64,000 nt of DNA, taken from positions 1 through 64,000 of the forward strand of contig JAALKD010000005.1 of the NCBI GenBank assembly GCA_011088215.1. The letters are read 5' to 3'. Origin of the DNA: Sphingomonadales bacterium. GTDB taxonomy: Bacteria > Pseudomonadota > Alphaproteobacteria > Sphingomonadales > Kordiimonadaceae. The notes under the pieces are model-generated. The model saw nothing but the letters and a program-made list of their open reading frames with translations, was not told the DNA's origin and made no database searches. Shown in pieces: positions 17,609 to 26,377 of this stretch; the first letter of the stretch is position 1; each line of letters begins with the position of its first letter. The translations under genes and the position numbers were made by a program.

Positions 17609-17622
17609 TGAAAACGCTTTCA
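17609..17622. promoter_or_regulatory. LacI-type operator between GPH symporter and LacI genes
   Basis: TGAAAACGCTTTCA is a near-perfect palindrome with one central mismatch. It sits in the roughly 100 bp divergent region, 31 bp before the start of the LacI gene at 17653, consistent with autoregulation and control of the symporter. The related sites at 18742, 18800, 7769 and 7802 define the proposed regulon. Confidence 0.68.
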
Positions 17623-17652
17623 ATAGAAGCTGTAAATAGGATATGAAGACGA

Positions 17653-18687
17653 ATGGCTAGTAAAAAAATTTCGAAGATTACCATTTCAGATGTGGCACGG
17701 GTGGCTGGCGTGTCTGTAACAACAGTGTCCAGGGTGTTGAATGGTGAGAAATATGTCAGGGAAGACAAAAAAAAGGCGGTAGATGAAGCGTCCTTAAGGC
17801 TCGGGTATCAGCCCAATGTATATGCTCGCAGTCTGGCAGGCGATAGGTCATACCTTGTTGGCTTGTTGTTTGACGAGGCACCCAGTGGCGAATATCTCTC
17901 CGGTATGCAGCGTGGTGCTATGCGGCGCTGCAAGGACGCGGGGTTGCATTTGGTTGTGGAACATTTTGATAAATCAGCGTCGCTTGAAGAGATCGAATCT
18001 TTTTTGACGAAGCTTAGGTTGTCTGGTGCAATATTGACACCGCCTGCATGTGACAGCAAAATATTGCTGGCAGCGCTCGACAAGAAAGGAGTGCCAACCG
18101 CCCGCATATCCCCTAGCGCAGAATATCCCGGCATGCCCTCCGTGAAAATAAATGATTATGATTCTGCTAAGCAAGTCATGGAACACCTGATTTCGTTGGG
18201 TCACAAGGATATCGGATTTATTGTTGGTGATCCTGAACATGCTGATTCAAGGCATCGGTTAAAAGCATTTCGCGACACAATGTCGGTTGCTAATCTAACG
18301 GTCAAAGAAAAATGGATACAGACTGGTGGTTATTTGTTCGACAGTGGTTTGAGTGCTGCCAAAAAAATTCTTGAACAGTCGCATCAGCCAACTGCTATTT
18401 TTGCGTCAAACGATGATATGGCGGCGGCGGTTATTGTCATGGCTGATCGACTGAATATTGACGTGCCAGCAATGTTGTCTGTTGTGGGATTTGACGATAT
18501 CCCGCTTGCGTCAGCTTTGTCGCCTGCGCTGACAACGATTAGACAGCCCGTAGAGGAGATGGCGAAGATCGCTGCCAGCTTACTTATCGATATGCGCGAC
18601 GGAAAGAATATAGACACAAAAACGCCTATTGTCCTGAATGTCGATTTCATTCATAGAGATTCAACAGCGCCAGTTCCCAAAGGCTGA
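17653..18687 (+). CDS. LacI-family transcriptional regulator (second of two)
   Basis: A 344 aa regulator with a clear N-terminal HTH (ISDVARVAGVSVTTVSRVLN) and a normal hinge (YARSLAG with the intercalating Leu). The sugar-binding core ends with VVGFDDIPLASALSPALTTI. The ATG opens MASKKISK, with a weak GAAG ribosome site before it. Its own promoter region carries TGAAAACGCTTTCA, and the next operon (sugar porter and GH3) has two more sites. It therefore probably represses the beta-glucoside genes, and possibly the TonB-dependent receptor, until an inducer sugar is present. The inducer is unknown. Confidence 0.93.
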   Translation: MASKKISKITISDVARVAGVSVTTVSRVLNGEKYVREDKKKAVDEASLRLGYQPNVYARSLAGDRSYLVGLLFDEAPSGEYLSGMQRGAMRRCKDAGLHLVVEHFDKSASLEEIESFLTKLRLSGAILTPPACDSKILLAALDKKGVPTARISPSAEYPGMPSVKINDYDSAKQVMEHLISLGHKDIGFIVGDPEHADSRHRLKAFRDTMSVANLTVKEKWIQTGGYLFDSGLSAAKKILEQSHQPTAIFASNDDMAAAVIVMADRLNIDVPAMLSVVGFDDIPLASALSPALTTIRQPVEEMAKIAASLLIDMRDGKNIDTKTPIVLNVDFIHRDSTAPVPKG

Positions 18688-18741
18688 ATTCCAGAAAAGT
18701 CTTTGTCTAACGGCAAATAAAAAGCCTTATTCAATAAAATA

Positions 18742-18755
18742 TGGAAGCGTTTCCA
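18742..18755. promoter_or_regulatory. LacI-type operator upstream of the sugar porter, site 1
   Basis: TGGAAGCGTTTCCA is a palindrome with one central mismatch. It abuts a -10-like TATAAG at 18757-18762, so bound protein would block initiation at that promoter. Confidence 0.62.
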
Positions 18756-18799
18756 ATATAAGCTAGACAAGGCGCAGTAGTTATATTAGGAATAGTCCA

Positions 18800-18813
18800 T
18801 GACAACGCTGTCA
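18800..18813. promoter_or_regulatory. LacI-type operator upstream of the sugar porter, site 2
   Basis: TGACAACGCTGTCA is a near-perfect palindrome centred 58 bp from site 1. Its TGACA/TGTCA arms match the right half of site A before the receptor (GCTGTCA at 7776-7782), supporting one shared regulator. Confidence 0.6.
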
Positions 18814-19120
18814 GAGGTAATTTGGCCATTGCGCAGCGATGATCGATTATAGGCTTTGGGGGAAGCTTGCGGGGAGAAATTAGAAATCATGTCCTGTTTG
18901 CCAATCATCCCAATGTTGATGCAACCGCGCAGCGGGTTTGGGCAGCAATCACCCCTTACTGTAAATAGTATTAGGATTCAGGGATGCGGTTTTTGGTCTG
19001 CCTCTCCATTGTGCAGTCCGCTCACGCCCTTGCCCAGTAGAATTTTGCAACATTGAAACAAAAACTCTTGGTCAGATCCGGCACCCGAGCTGGTAATTCA
19101 ACAACGAACGGAACCCGTAT

Positions 19121-20533
19121 ATGTCTCAAAAATCAGCAGTCCGGCAGGACAACCTAGCTTTTATCGTTTTTATCAGCTGCGTTGCGACGCTCGGTGGGTT
19201 TCTTTTCGGGTTTGACAGCGGCGTTATTAACGGCACCGTTGATGGACTGCAGACTGCATTCAATACCGATAGCGCTGGTACAGGATTTAACGTTGCGTCA
19301 ATGTTGCTTGGTAGTGCGGTCGGTGCATTTCTTGCTGGGCGAATGGCTGATCAATTTGGGCGCAGGGCGATCCTGATAATGGCTGCCGTTCTTTTTATTC
19401 TTAGTGCTTGGGGTTCCGGAGCAGCAACGGGCTCGTTAGAGTTCATTCTGTACCGTGTGATCGGCGGACTTGCCGTTGGTGCCGCCAGTGTTATGACGCC
19501 AGCTTACATTAGTGAGATCGCGCCTGCTCATATTCGAGGCACTCTGACAACTGTGCAGCAGGTTGCGATTATTGTGGGCTTTTTCGGTGCTTTTATAAGT
19601 AATTACTTTCTGGCGGATATCTCTGGTTCATCGTTGGCCGAGTTATGGTTTGGATTTGCAACTTGGCGGTGGATGTTTTGGGCTGAACTTGTTCCAGCAA
19701 CCATATTTTTCCTTGCCCTTTTCTTCATACCGGAAAGCCCAAGGGGGCTTGTTGCTGCGGGCAAGACGGATAAGGCGGAGAAAGTTCTGGGCAGATTGTT
19801 TGGGGCGGCGGAAGCCGGCACTAAGGTAAAAGAAATACTCAGTTCACTGGCATCAGACCACAAACCTTCTTTCGCTGATTTACGCGCCCCTGAAACAAAG
19901 AAAATCAGAACCATTGTTTGGGTGGGAATTGGTTTGGCCGTTCTTCAGCAACTGGTCGGGATCAACGTCGTTTTCTATTACGGTTCAGTGCTATGGCAAG
20001 CGGTTGGTTTTACCGAGAGCGACGCCCTTCTTATCAATGTCATTTCAGCCGGGGTCAGCATTGTTGCGGTATCGATCACTTTGTTACTGATCGACCGGGT
20101 TGGACGGAAGCCGTTCCTTGTCGTTGGCTCCGTCGGCATGACTTTGGCGTTGGCAACTGTGGTTGTTGCTTTTTCTACTGGCAGCTTGAACGAAGAAGGG
20201 ACCTTAATTCTATCAGATGAAATGGGTGTTTTGGCGCTTATAGCCGCCAACGTATACGTCTTCATGTTCAATGGTACTTGGGGTCCCGTGATGTGGGTGA
20301 TGCTGGGCGAAATGTTCCCCAACCAAATCCGCGGATCGGGACTTGCTGTAAGCGGTCTTGCTCAGTGGGGCGCGAACTTCGCTATTACAATGACATTCCC
20401 CATTTTGCTGGTGGCGATCGGTTTGGGGGCCACTTATAGCATCTATGCAATTTTTGCAGCGCTTTCGGTCGGCTTCGTTGTGAAGATGGTGAAGGAAACC
20501 CGCGGGAAAGAACTGGAAGAGATGTCGGGCTAG
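19121..20533 (+). CDS. MFS sugar porter family transporter
   Basis: A 470 aa inner-membrane proton-coupled hexose or pentose transporter of the XylE/GalP type. Sugar-porter signatures are present: FGFDSGVINGT in helix 1, GRMADQFGRRA in the first cytoplasmic loop, PESPRG after helix 6, QQLVGINVVFYYG in helix 7 and LIDRVGRKP. It is followed after 40 nt by the GH3 gene and probably forms an operon with it, so it likely imports the glucose released by that enzyme. Expression is probably governed by the two operators upstream. Confidence 0.94.
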   Translation: MSQKSAVRQDNLAFIVFISCVATLGGFLFGFDSGVINGTVDGLQTAFNTDSAGTGFNVASMLLGSAVGAFLAGRMADQFGRRAILIMAAVLFILSAWGSGAATGSLEFILYRVIGGLAVGAASVMTPAYISEIAPAHIRGTLTTVQQVAIIVGFFGAFISNYFLADISGSSLAELWFGFATWRWMFWAELVPATIFFLALFFIPESPRGLVAAGKTDKAEKVLGRLFGAAEAGTKVKEILSSLASDHKPSFADLRAPETKKIRTIVWVGIGLAVLQQLVGINVVFYYGSVLWQAVGFTESDALLINVISAGVSIVAVSITLLLIDRVGRKPFLVVGSVGMTLALATVVVAFSTGSLNEEGTLILSDEMGVLALIAANVYVFMFNGTWGPVMWVMLGEMFPNQIRGSGLAVSGLAQWGANFAITMTFPILLVAIGLGATYSIYAIFAALSVGFVVKMVKETRGKELEEMSG

Positions 20534-20573
20534 GCCCGAAAATCTGGTTTGAAACAGGCACAAGAGTTCTAGG

Positions 20574-23099
20574 ATGAAAAATACAAACATGCGCATGCAA
20601 ATATTAGCGATAGCTTTAACCTGTGTACTTACTGGGTGTAACAACCCCGACAGCACAGATGGGAAATTTGAAAGCAATGACTTATCTGGCGACGTAAAAT
20701 GGCCATCGGTGGATACTCATCGTTTCAGGGATCAGGCCGTTGAGCAGCGAGTGGAGGCGCTTCTGGCTCGCATGACGTTGGAAGAAAAAGTCGGTCAGGT
20801 TATTCAGGCAGATAGTGCCTCGGTCACGCCCGAAGATGTTACAAAGTATAATCTGGGATCGATCTTGAGCGGGGGAAATTCCGCCCCTGGAGGCAAGCCT
20901 TATGCAACTGCCAGCGAATGGGTCGCGGCTGCAGACGCTTATTTTGAAGCATCTCTAGATGACAGCGACGGCGGTGTTGCCATTCCGCTCATCTGGGGTA
21001 TCGATGCGGTTCACGGCCACAACAATGTGATCGGAGGTACGATCTTTCCGCACAATGTTGGCCTCGGGGCGATGAATAATCCGGATCTTGTCCGGGAAAT
21101 CATGGCAACAACTGCCCGAGAGCTAAGGGTAACCGGGCATGACTGGACGTTTGCTCCCACGCTTGCAGTACCACGTGACATAAGGTGGGGGCGGTCATAC
21201 GAGGGTTTTGGCGAAACGCCTGAAATGGCAACAAAATATGCGAGGCCGATCGTTGAAGGAGTGCAGGGAGTATTTGGTGAGGAAGGCTTTCTCGGGGACA
21301 GTAAGGTGATTGCCTCAGCAAAGCACTTTGTGGGAGACGGTGGTACGGAGAACGGTATTGATCAAGGCGATGCACGAATTTCGGAACGAGGCCTGCGAGA
21401 TATTCATGGTGTTCCCTATATTGACGCGATCGACGCTGGCGTTCAGTCAGTAATGGCGTCTTTTTCCAGTTGGAACGGGCAGAAAATTCATGGGCACCGG
21501 GGCCTCTTGACGGAAATCCTGAAGCAAAAAATTGGATTTGATGGATTTGTCGTTGGCGACTGGAATGCTCATGGTCAGGTAGAGGGTTGTACAAATGTAA
21601 GCTGTCCGCAGGCAATCAACGCTGGAGTTGACATGTTTATGGCGCCCGATAGCTGGCGCGGACTATACGAAAATACGCTGAAACAGGTTCAATCGGGGGA
21701 GATATCACAAGAGCGCCTGGATGATGCGGTTCGCCGTATTTTGAGAGTTAAAGTGCGCGCAGGAATCATGGAATCAAGGAAGCCGTCCGGGCGTCCCATG
21801 GCGGGGGATGTGAACCTGCTTGGGGCTCCGGAACACCGGCGCGTGGCCCGACAAGCGGTTCGAGAGTCGCTGGTCCTGCTTAAAAACAACGACAATATCC
21901 TGCCCCTGCTGCCTAGCCAGCATCTACTGATTGTTGGCGAGCGGGCCGATAGTGTTTCTTCGCAGTCTGGCGGCTGGACACTGACGTGGCAGGGCGGCGG
22001 AATGGACAATAGTTTGTTCCCCAATGCCGACACGATTCTTGATGGAATCAAAACGGCTGTTGAGAAAACGGGTGGCAGTATTGAGTATTCAGCTGACGGC
22101 ACCTACTCGAAAAAACCGGACGCAGCCATCGTTGTGTTTGGCGAAAAACCCTATGCAGAATTCCAGGGTGATGTGGAGACACTTTTATTCGAAGACGCGA
22201 AAGCACTGGAACAGCTTCAAAAGTTTAATTCAAACGGAATTCCAACCGTATCAATTTTCACCTCCGGCCGACCCATGTGGGTCAACCCTTTGCTAAACGC
22301 ATCGGACGCTTTTATTGCTGCGTGGTGGCCGGGCAGCGAGGGGGGCGGTATATCAGACGTCATTTTCCAATCGGCAGACGGCAGTGTTGCGCATGATTTT
22401 AAGGGGCGATTGTCTTTTTCATGGCCCAAACAGCCGGATCAGGCACCTCTAAATTTTGGAGATCCGGAGTATGATCCGTTGTTCGCATACGGCTACGGCC
22501 TCTCGTATGCGGATAATATCAATGTACCTGATCTACCCGAGGAAATGATGAACGTTGGTATACGGCAAAACAAATATGTATATTTTACCAAAGGCCGTAC
22601 AGAACCACCATGGGCGCTTGTAACAGGCCAGTATGATGCATCTATGGAGATTAACTCCCTGGGCGGGCCGACATTGAAGGCGATAGATAAAGACGCCCAA
22701 GAGGATGCCATTCATATCACATGGGCGGGTGATACCTATGGCTATATCGCGTTTGCCGGTACTACCCCGGTAAACCTATTCCGCGAAATGAACGGTGCGA
22801 TGGAGTTGGAATTTGAATTTCGCGTCGACAGGATGCCAGAAGAGGCGGTTATGTTGGAGGCCCGTTGTGCCGACGGGGCGACCTGTTCAGCGGCAGTGAA
22901 TATCACGAACCTTGTTAAGGCTGGGCCGGAAAATGAATGGCGTAGGGCGCGGGTCAGTCTTTCGTGTTTTGGCGCCGCTGACGCTGATATGACCAACCTC
23001 ATTGCGCCGTTCGTTTTATCATCTGAGGGCGAGCTGCAGCTTTCTTTGTCGCTGGTTCATGTAGTTGAAGATGAAGATGGGCTCGAAAATTGTGCGTGA
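20574..23099 (+). CDS. Lipoprotein GH3 exo-beta-glucan glucohydrolase / beta-glucosidase
   Basis: An 841 aa glycoside hydrolase family 3 enzyme. The N-terminus is a lipoprotein signal with lipobox LTGC (Cys about residue 22), so the enzyme is tethered to a membrane facing the periplasm or the surface. The GH3 core shows GIDAVHGHNNV, KHFVGDGGT and FVVGDWNAHGQ, whose Asp (about residue 328) is the expected nucleophile. The second domain (ESLVLLKNNDNILPL) and an extra C-terminal beta domain of about 190 residues match the exo-1,3/1,4-beta-glucanase subgroup. It should trim glucose from beta-glucans or cello-oligosaccharides. It shares an operon with the sugar porter, and a long hairpin follows the stop. 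Confidence 0.94.
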   Translation: MKNTNMRMQILAIALTCVLTGCNNPDSTDGKFESNDLSGDVKWPSVDTHRFRDQAVEQRVEALLARMTLEEKVGQVIQADSASVTPEDVTKYNLGSILSGGNSAPGGKPYATASEWVAAADAYFEASLDDSDGGVAIPLIWGIDAVHGHNNVIGGTIFPHNVGLGAMNNPDLVREIMATTARELRVTGHDWTFAPTLAVPRDIRWGRSYEGFGETPEMATKYARPIVEGVQGVFGEEGFLGDSKVIASAKHFVGDGGTENGIDQGDARISERGLRDIHGVPYIDAIDAGVQSVMASFSSWNGQKIHGHRGLLTEILKQKIGFDGFVVGDWNAHGQVEGCTNVSCPQAINAGVDMFMAPDSWRGLYENTLKQVQSGEISQERLDDAVRRILRVKVRAGIMESRKPSGRPMAGDVNLLGAPEHRRVARQAVRESLVLLKNNDNILPLLPSQHLLIVGERADSVSSQSGGWTLTWQGGGMDNSLFPNADTILDGIKTAVEKTGGSIEYSADGTYSKKPDAAIVVFGEKPYAEFQGDVETLLFEDAKALEQLQKFNSNGIPTVSIFTSGRPMWVNPLLNASDAFIAAWWPGSEGGGISDVIFQSADGSVAHDFKGRLSFSWPKQPDQAPLNFGDPEYDPLFAYGYGLSYADNINVPDLPEEMMNVGIRQNKYVYFTKGRTEPPWALVTGQYDASMEINSLGGPTLKAIDKDAQEDAIHITWAGDTYGYIAFAGTTPVNLFREMNGAMELEFEFRVDRMPEEAVMLEARCADGATCSAAVNITNLVKAGPENEWRRARVSLSCFGAADADMTNLIAPFVLSSEGELQLSLSLVHVVEDEDGLENCA

Positions 23100-23399
23100 A
23101 CGCAGTTTACGTGAGGGTTGGTGTTGCATTGCAGCTCTTTAGGCACTGCCTCTGACCGGGTTTGTCCTACCAAACTCGGCCAGAGGCAAAGATGAATTTC
23201 AAAATTTGTCATTCAAGTTGGACACGGACACGTCACGTGATCCGGATTACAGCGAACACTGTTCCGCCAAGGGCAGGAAAAACCACATTATTTAATTTTC
23301 TATCACGAGTGGTTTCACGAAATTTTGACGCTGGCTGAAAAAACATGATGTTGTGCATTCCTGCTTTACTGGTAGACGTTAGCTTTCTAGAGTGGCCCA
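23100..23399. other. 300-bp gap after GH3
   Basis: Apart from the hairpin at 23148-23187 I see no gene or clear promoter. The last 80 bases are AT-rich and should hold the promoter of the DUF4129 operon, but no good -35/-10 pair was found. Confidence 0.4.
23148..23187. terminator. Long hairpin after the GH3 gene
   Basis: GCCTCTG and CAGAGGC enclose CCGGGTTTG and CAAACTCGG, giving about 16 paired positions with one wobble and a 5 nt loop. No T run follows, so it is either a factor-assisted terminator or an mRNA 3'-end stabiliser for the porter/GH3 transcript. Confidence 0.45.
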
Positions 23400-24185
23400 A
23401 TGTTCTTGGGGGTAAGACAGACATTTAGTAAAAACAAAAAGCGCTTGGCGGTAATTGCTGCTGCGGCGGCTATGCTGTTTTTGGGCGCACTTTTCGTTGA
23501 TAAATTGTTTGTTTCTCCCAACCCACCTGATGATGCCAAACCGGAATTAGGTGCTACAGAAGTACTGCGTACTCCAATCTCGCAATCCGAAAATGGGTTT
23601 GCGATAAAGGAAATTCTGGAGGACGAAACTTTTCAGGAAAGGCTGCCCATAACCCCTAGGCCTGAGCAGCAGAATCGACAAAATAGTGCGCCTTGGCCGT
23701 CCTGGGTTATCGAATTGATCCGGGTTATTTTGGTCATACTTGCCATAGTTACGGTTGTAGTCTTTGTCTGGATTCTGTTTGAAGGTAGCGGGCGCGGGGC
23801 TTTGGCGCAGAAACCCAGAAAAGATGTTAAGCGGCGACGGCAAAACCGAACACCAGTGGAGCACTATATGGTGATCCCCAGTGCCACATTGAAAGACGTG
23901 GAGCGCATGGCGCAAGAGGGTAAATACGGCGAGGCAGTTCGCATGCTTTTGTCTATCGCTTTGACAACACTGGCTGGCCGCGAACTGATCAGGATACTGC
24001 CATCCATGACCGGTCGGGAAATTGCCGCGAGTGCAAAAATTGGCGTCGATGCTGTTGCAAGACTGAACCATTTGGTACGAACCGTTGAGGCTCATGCATT
24101 TGCGGGTGAGGGCGTCACCAAAAGCTTGTTTGAAGAATGCCTCGCTTCTTTTCAGTCGTTAGCGTCCCTACAGGCTAAAGCGTAA
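23400..24185 (+). CDS. DUF4129 domain-containing membrane protein
   Basis: A 261 aa protein with an N-terminal membrane segment (about residues 17-35) and a second one (about 102-125). A soluble C-terminal region follows (AQEGKYGEAVRMLLSIALTTLAGRELI, then SMTGREIA) that matches the DUF4129 arrangement. It opens the MoxR-type operon; its TAA overlaps the ATG of the DUF4350 gene (TAATG). Function is unknown, but such operons are linked to envelope stress or protein maturation. The ribosome site is weak. Confidence 0.72.
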   Translation: MFLGVRQTFSKNKKRLAVIAAAAAMLFLGALFVDKLFVSPNPPDDAKPELGATEVLRTPISQSENGFAIKEILEDETFQERLPITPRPEQQNRQNSAPWPSWVIELIRVILVILAIVTVVVFVWILFEGSGRGALAQKPRKDVKRRRQNRTPVEHYMVIPSATLKDVERMAQEGKYGEAVRMLLSIALTTLAGRELIRILPSMTGREIAASAKIGVDAVARLNHLVRTVEAHAFAGEGVTKSLFEECLASFQSLASLQAKA

Positions 24186-25440
24186 TGAGCAAAACTGCCT
24201 CCCAAGACCAGCAGCCATTTTCCAGAAAAGCCATAGCCGTGCTGCTTGCGATGGGACTATTCGGCACAATCGGGCTGGCGATTACATCAATGTTTACGGA
24301 CGATGGCCGGTATCAAAACTCGCCTGGCTCAAATAGTTTTTCCAAATCTGCAGTGGGGCATGCTGCATTGGTTGAATTGCTGCGTCAAAACGGCAAGAAG
24401 ATGTTGGTCAGCCAATATGACACTATGGCAAAACTCGGGCGTGACAGTGCGTTGTTTGTCATTGAACCGCCCGCACGGTCCGCGGCGGAAAATCGGGTTG
24501 AATATTTGCTTGATGAAGCGCCAATGTTGCTAGTGTTGCCCAAACGGCGCGCAATTTCTGGCGGCGCGCGGTCTGGCTGGATTGGGCGAAATTTTCTGCT
24601 GCGGCCAGAAGCGCCAAAAACCGTCGCGCAGTATATTATCGCGGACGCTGAAGTGGTGCGACCTGACCATGCAGAACATAGTTGGCAACATGCCTTTAAC
24701 CTGGGCGCTGACCCGGAAATAGATGACCTGCAGCTGATTAAATCGCCGCTTGTTGAACCCATTATTTCAACGCGAGACGGTGTGTTGTTTGGGCGATTGA
24801 GCGACCGTTTCGAAGGGGGGCAGCAGGTTGGGTCCTGGCTGACCCCGATTTGTTCGCTACCCATGGTTTGGCACGAGGCTGGAACAGTGAATTTACGCTT
24901 GCCATAGCCAATACGGTGGCCGGCGAGCGAACAACATTGGTTGTCGATGAGATAGTGCATGGGTTTACCATGGAACCAAGCCTGGCGCGGGCCATGTTTG
25001 AGAAACCGTTTGTTTACCCGACCTTTGCGGTGCTTTTGGCTTTGTTGATTTTTCTGCTGGCCATGACGCGGCGTTTTGGTGCCGCTGCACGGCGCACGGA
25101 TGAGACACAGGATTCGAAGGCCATTTTTATCGAAAATACAGCGCGTATTTTGCATCTGGCGGGTAAAGAACAAGACGCACTGTTGCGCTTGATGGATGAT
25201 CAGGCGCTGACAATCGCCAAAAAACTAAATGCCCCTCGCAATCTGGCGCGTAAAGATTTGATTGGTTGGCTGGATGAAACAAGCCGGTTGCGCGGTATTG
25301 TGCCTGATTTTGGTACCATTCGATTGCGCGTGGATCGCATTGTGGACGATCCGGACAGTAAGACAGTTCGCCTAATGCATCAGGCGGTAAACTTTTATCA
25401 ATGGAAGCAAGAGATTTTAGATGACACCAAGCGACATTAA
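24185..25440 (+). pseudogene. DUF4350 domain protein gene, apparently frameshifted
   Basis: The reading frame from 24185 ends at 24907, but the family's continuation lies in another frame that ends at 25440. The first frame gives residues 1 to about 215 up to GRLSDRFEGGQQV. The second gives VLADPDLFATHGLARGW, a membrane segment (FVYPTFAVLLALLIFLLAM) and a helical tail. Adding one base near 24825-24832 (for example in GGTTGGG) would join the two. Two independent genes are unlikely, because the second part would have to start at a TTG inside the conserved domain. It could be a true mutation or a sequence error. It is flanked by TAATG coupling to DUF4129 and overlaps the MoxR start. Confidence 0.75.
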
Positions 25441-26377
25441 AGATGTTTCGGCGCGTCTGCGTACGAACGTTCAAAAAGTTATAGTTGGTCAGGATGAAGC
25501 GATAGATCTTTTGCTCATAGGCCTGCTGTCTGAAGGGCATATCCTGTTTGAAGGCGTGCCGGGGGTTGCTAAAACATTGCTGGCGCAGGTTTTTGCCGCA
25601 GGCTTAGACCTGAATTTTGGTCGCATTCAGTTCACACCCGATTTGATGCCCAGCGATGTGCTTGGAACCAACATCTACCGCTTTGAAACTGGTGAATTTG
25701 TCTTGGTTAAGGGGCCAGTGTTTACCGATTTGTTGCTTGCAGACGAAGTCAACAGAACACCGCCCAAGACCCAGGCAGCCTTGTTGCAGGCTATGCACGA
25801 GCGCGAGGTTACCATTGATGGTAAAGCCTATGCCCTGGGTTCGGGCTTCATGGCGATAGCAACGCAGAACCCTATCGAGCAGCAAGGCACGTACCCCTTA
25901 CCCGAAGCGCAGCTGGACCGCTTTCTATTCCAGCACATTCTGGACTATCCAGACCGCGACCAGGAACGCAGCATACTTGCTATGCATGGTCACCGCGCCA
26001 CCATGCCGTCAGCCAGTGAAATGGGTGTGGAACCTGTAGTTAACCTCGAGCAAATTGACGCGATGCGCAGCGTTATTTCCAAGCTTGTCATTGCGGACGA
26101 GCTTCTGGATTATATTCTTGATTTGGTGCGTGGCACCCGTGATCACCCGTCTGTATGGGTCGGCGCGTCACCGCGCTGCGGCACGATGATGGCACGCGCT
26201 GCCCGCGCTGCGGCGGCACTGGACGGTAGGGACTATGTTATCCCTGACGATGTTAAGCGCATCGCATTACCTGCACTTCGTCACCGATTGGTATTAAGTC
26301 CGTCAGCCGAAATTGAAGGCATCAAAGCGGGTGATGTCGTTGAACAGTTGCTGCAACAGGTGAAAGCGCCGCGCTAA
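25421..26377 (+). CDS. MoxR-family AAA+ ATPase
   Basis: A 318 aa AAA+ chaperone-like ATPase. Walker A is GVPGVAKT (about residue 46), Walker B is [11 protein letters not shown] (about residue 109), sensor 1 is [22 protein letters not shown], and the C-terminal lid has [12 protein letters not shown]. MoxR proteins help mature or assemble partner proteins, typically together with DUF58 and von Willebrand-type proteins, as here. Its start overlaps the end of the DUF4350 gene and its TAA overlaps the next ATG (TAATG), so the operon is tightly coupled. Confidence 0.95.
   Translation: MTPSDIKDVSARLRTNVQKVIVGQDEAIDLLLIGLLSEGHILFEGVPGVAKTLLAQVFAAGLDLNFGRIQFTPDLMPSDVLGTNIYRFETGEFVLVKGPVFTDLLLADEVNRTPPKTQAALLQAMHEREVTIDGKAYALGSGFMAIATQNPIEQQGTYPLPEAQLDRFLFQHILDYPDRDQERSILAMHGHRATMPSASEMGVEPVVNLEQIDAMRSVISKLVIADELLDYILDLVRGTRDHPSVWVGASPRCGTMMARAARAAAALDGRDYVIPDDVKRIALPALRHRLVLSPSAEIEGIKAGDVVEQLLQQVKAPR

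Larger units (their letters stand above)
18688..19120. other. 433-bp regulatory gap before the sugar porter
   Basis: The gap holds two LacI-type palindromes (18742 and 18800), and a -10-like TATAAG (18757-18762) directly follows the first. I see no well-spaced -35. The rest, including a short open frame from 18856 to 19056, shows no convincing gene. A long leader before the porter start at 19121 is possible. Confidence 0.5.

Noticed and set aside
17552..17623. Longer GPH symporter start at 17623
   Set aside because: It would translate the LacI operator itself, and the conserved family start fits 17551.
18856..19056. 66-codon frame before the sugar porter
   Set aside because: No convincing family features, low-complexity composition, and it lies in a regulatory leader.
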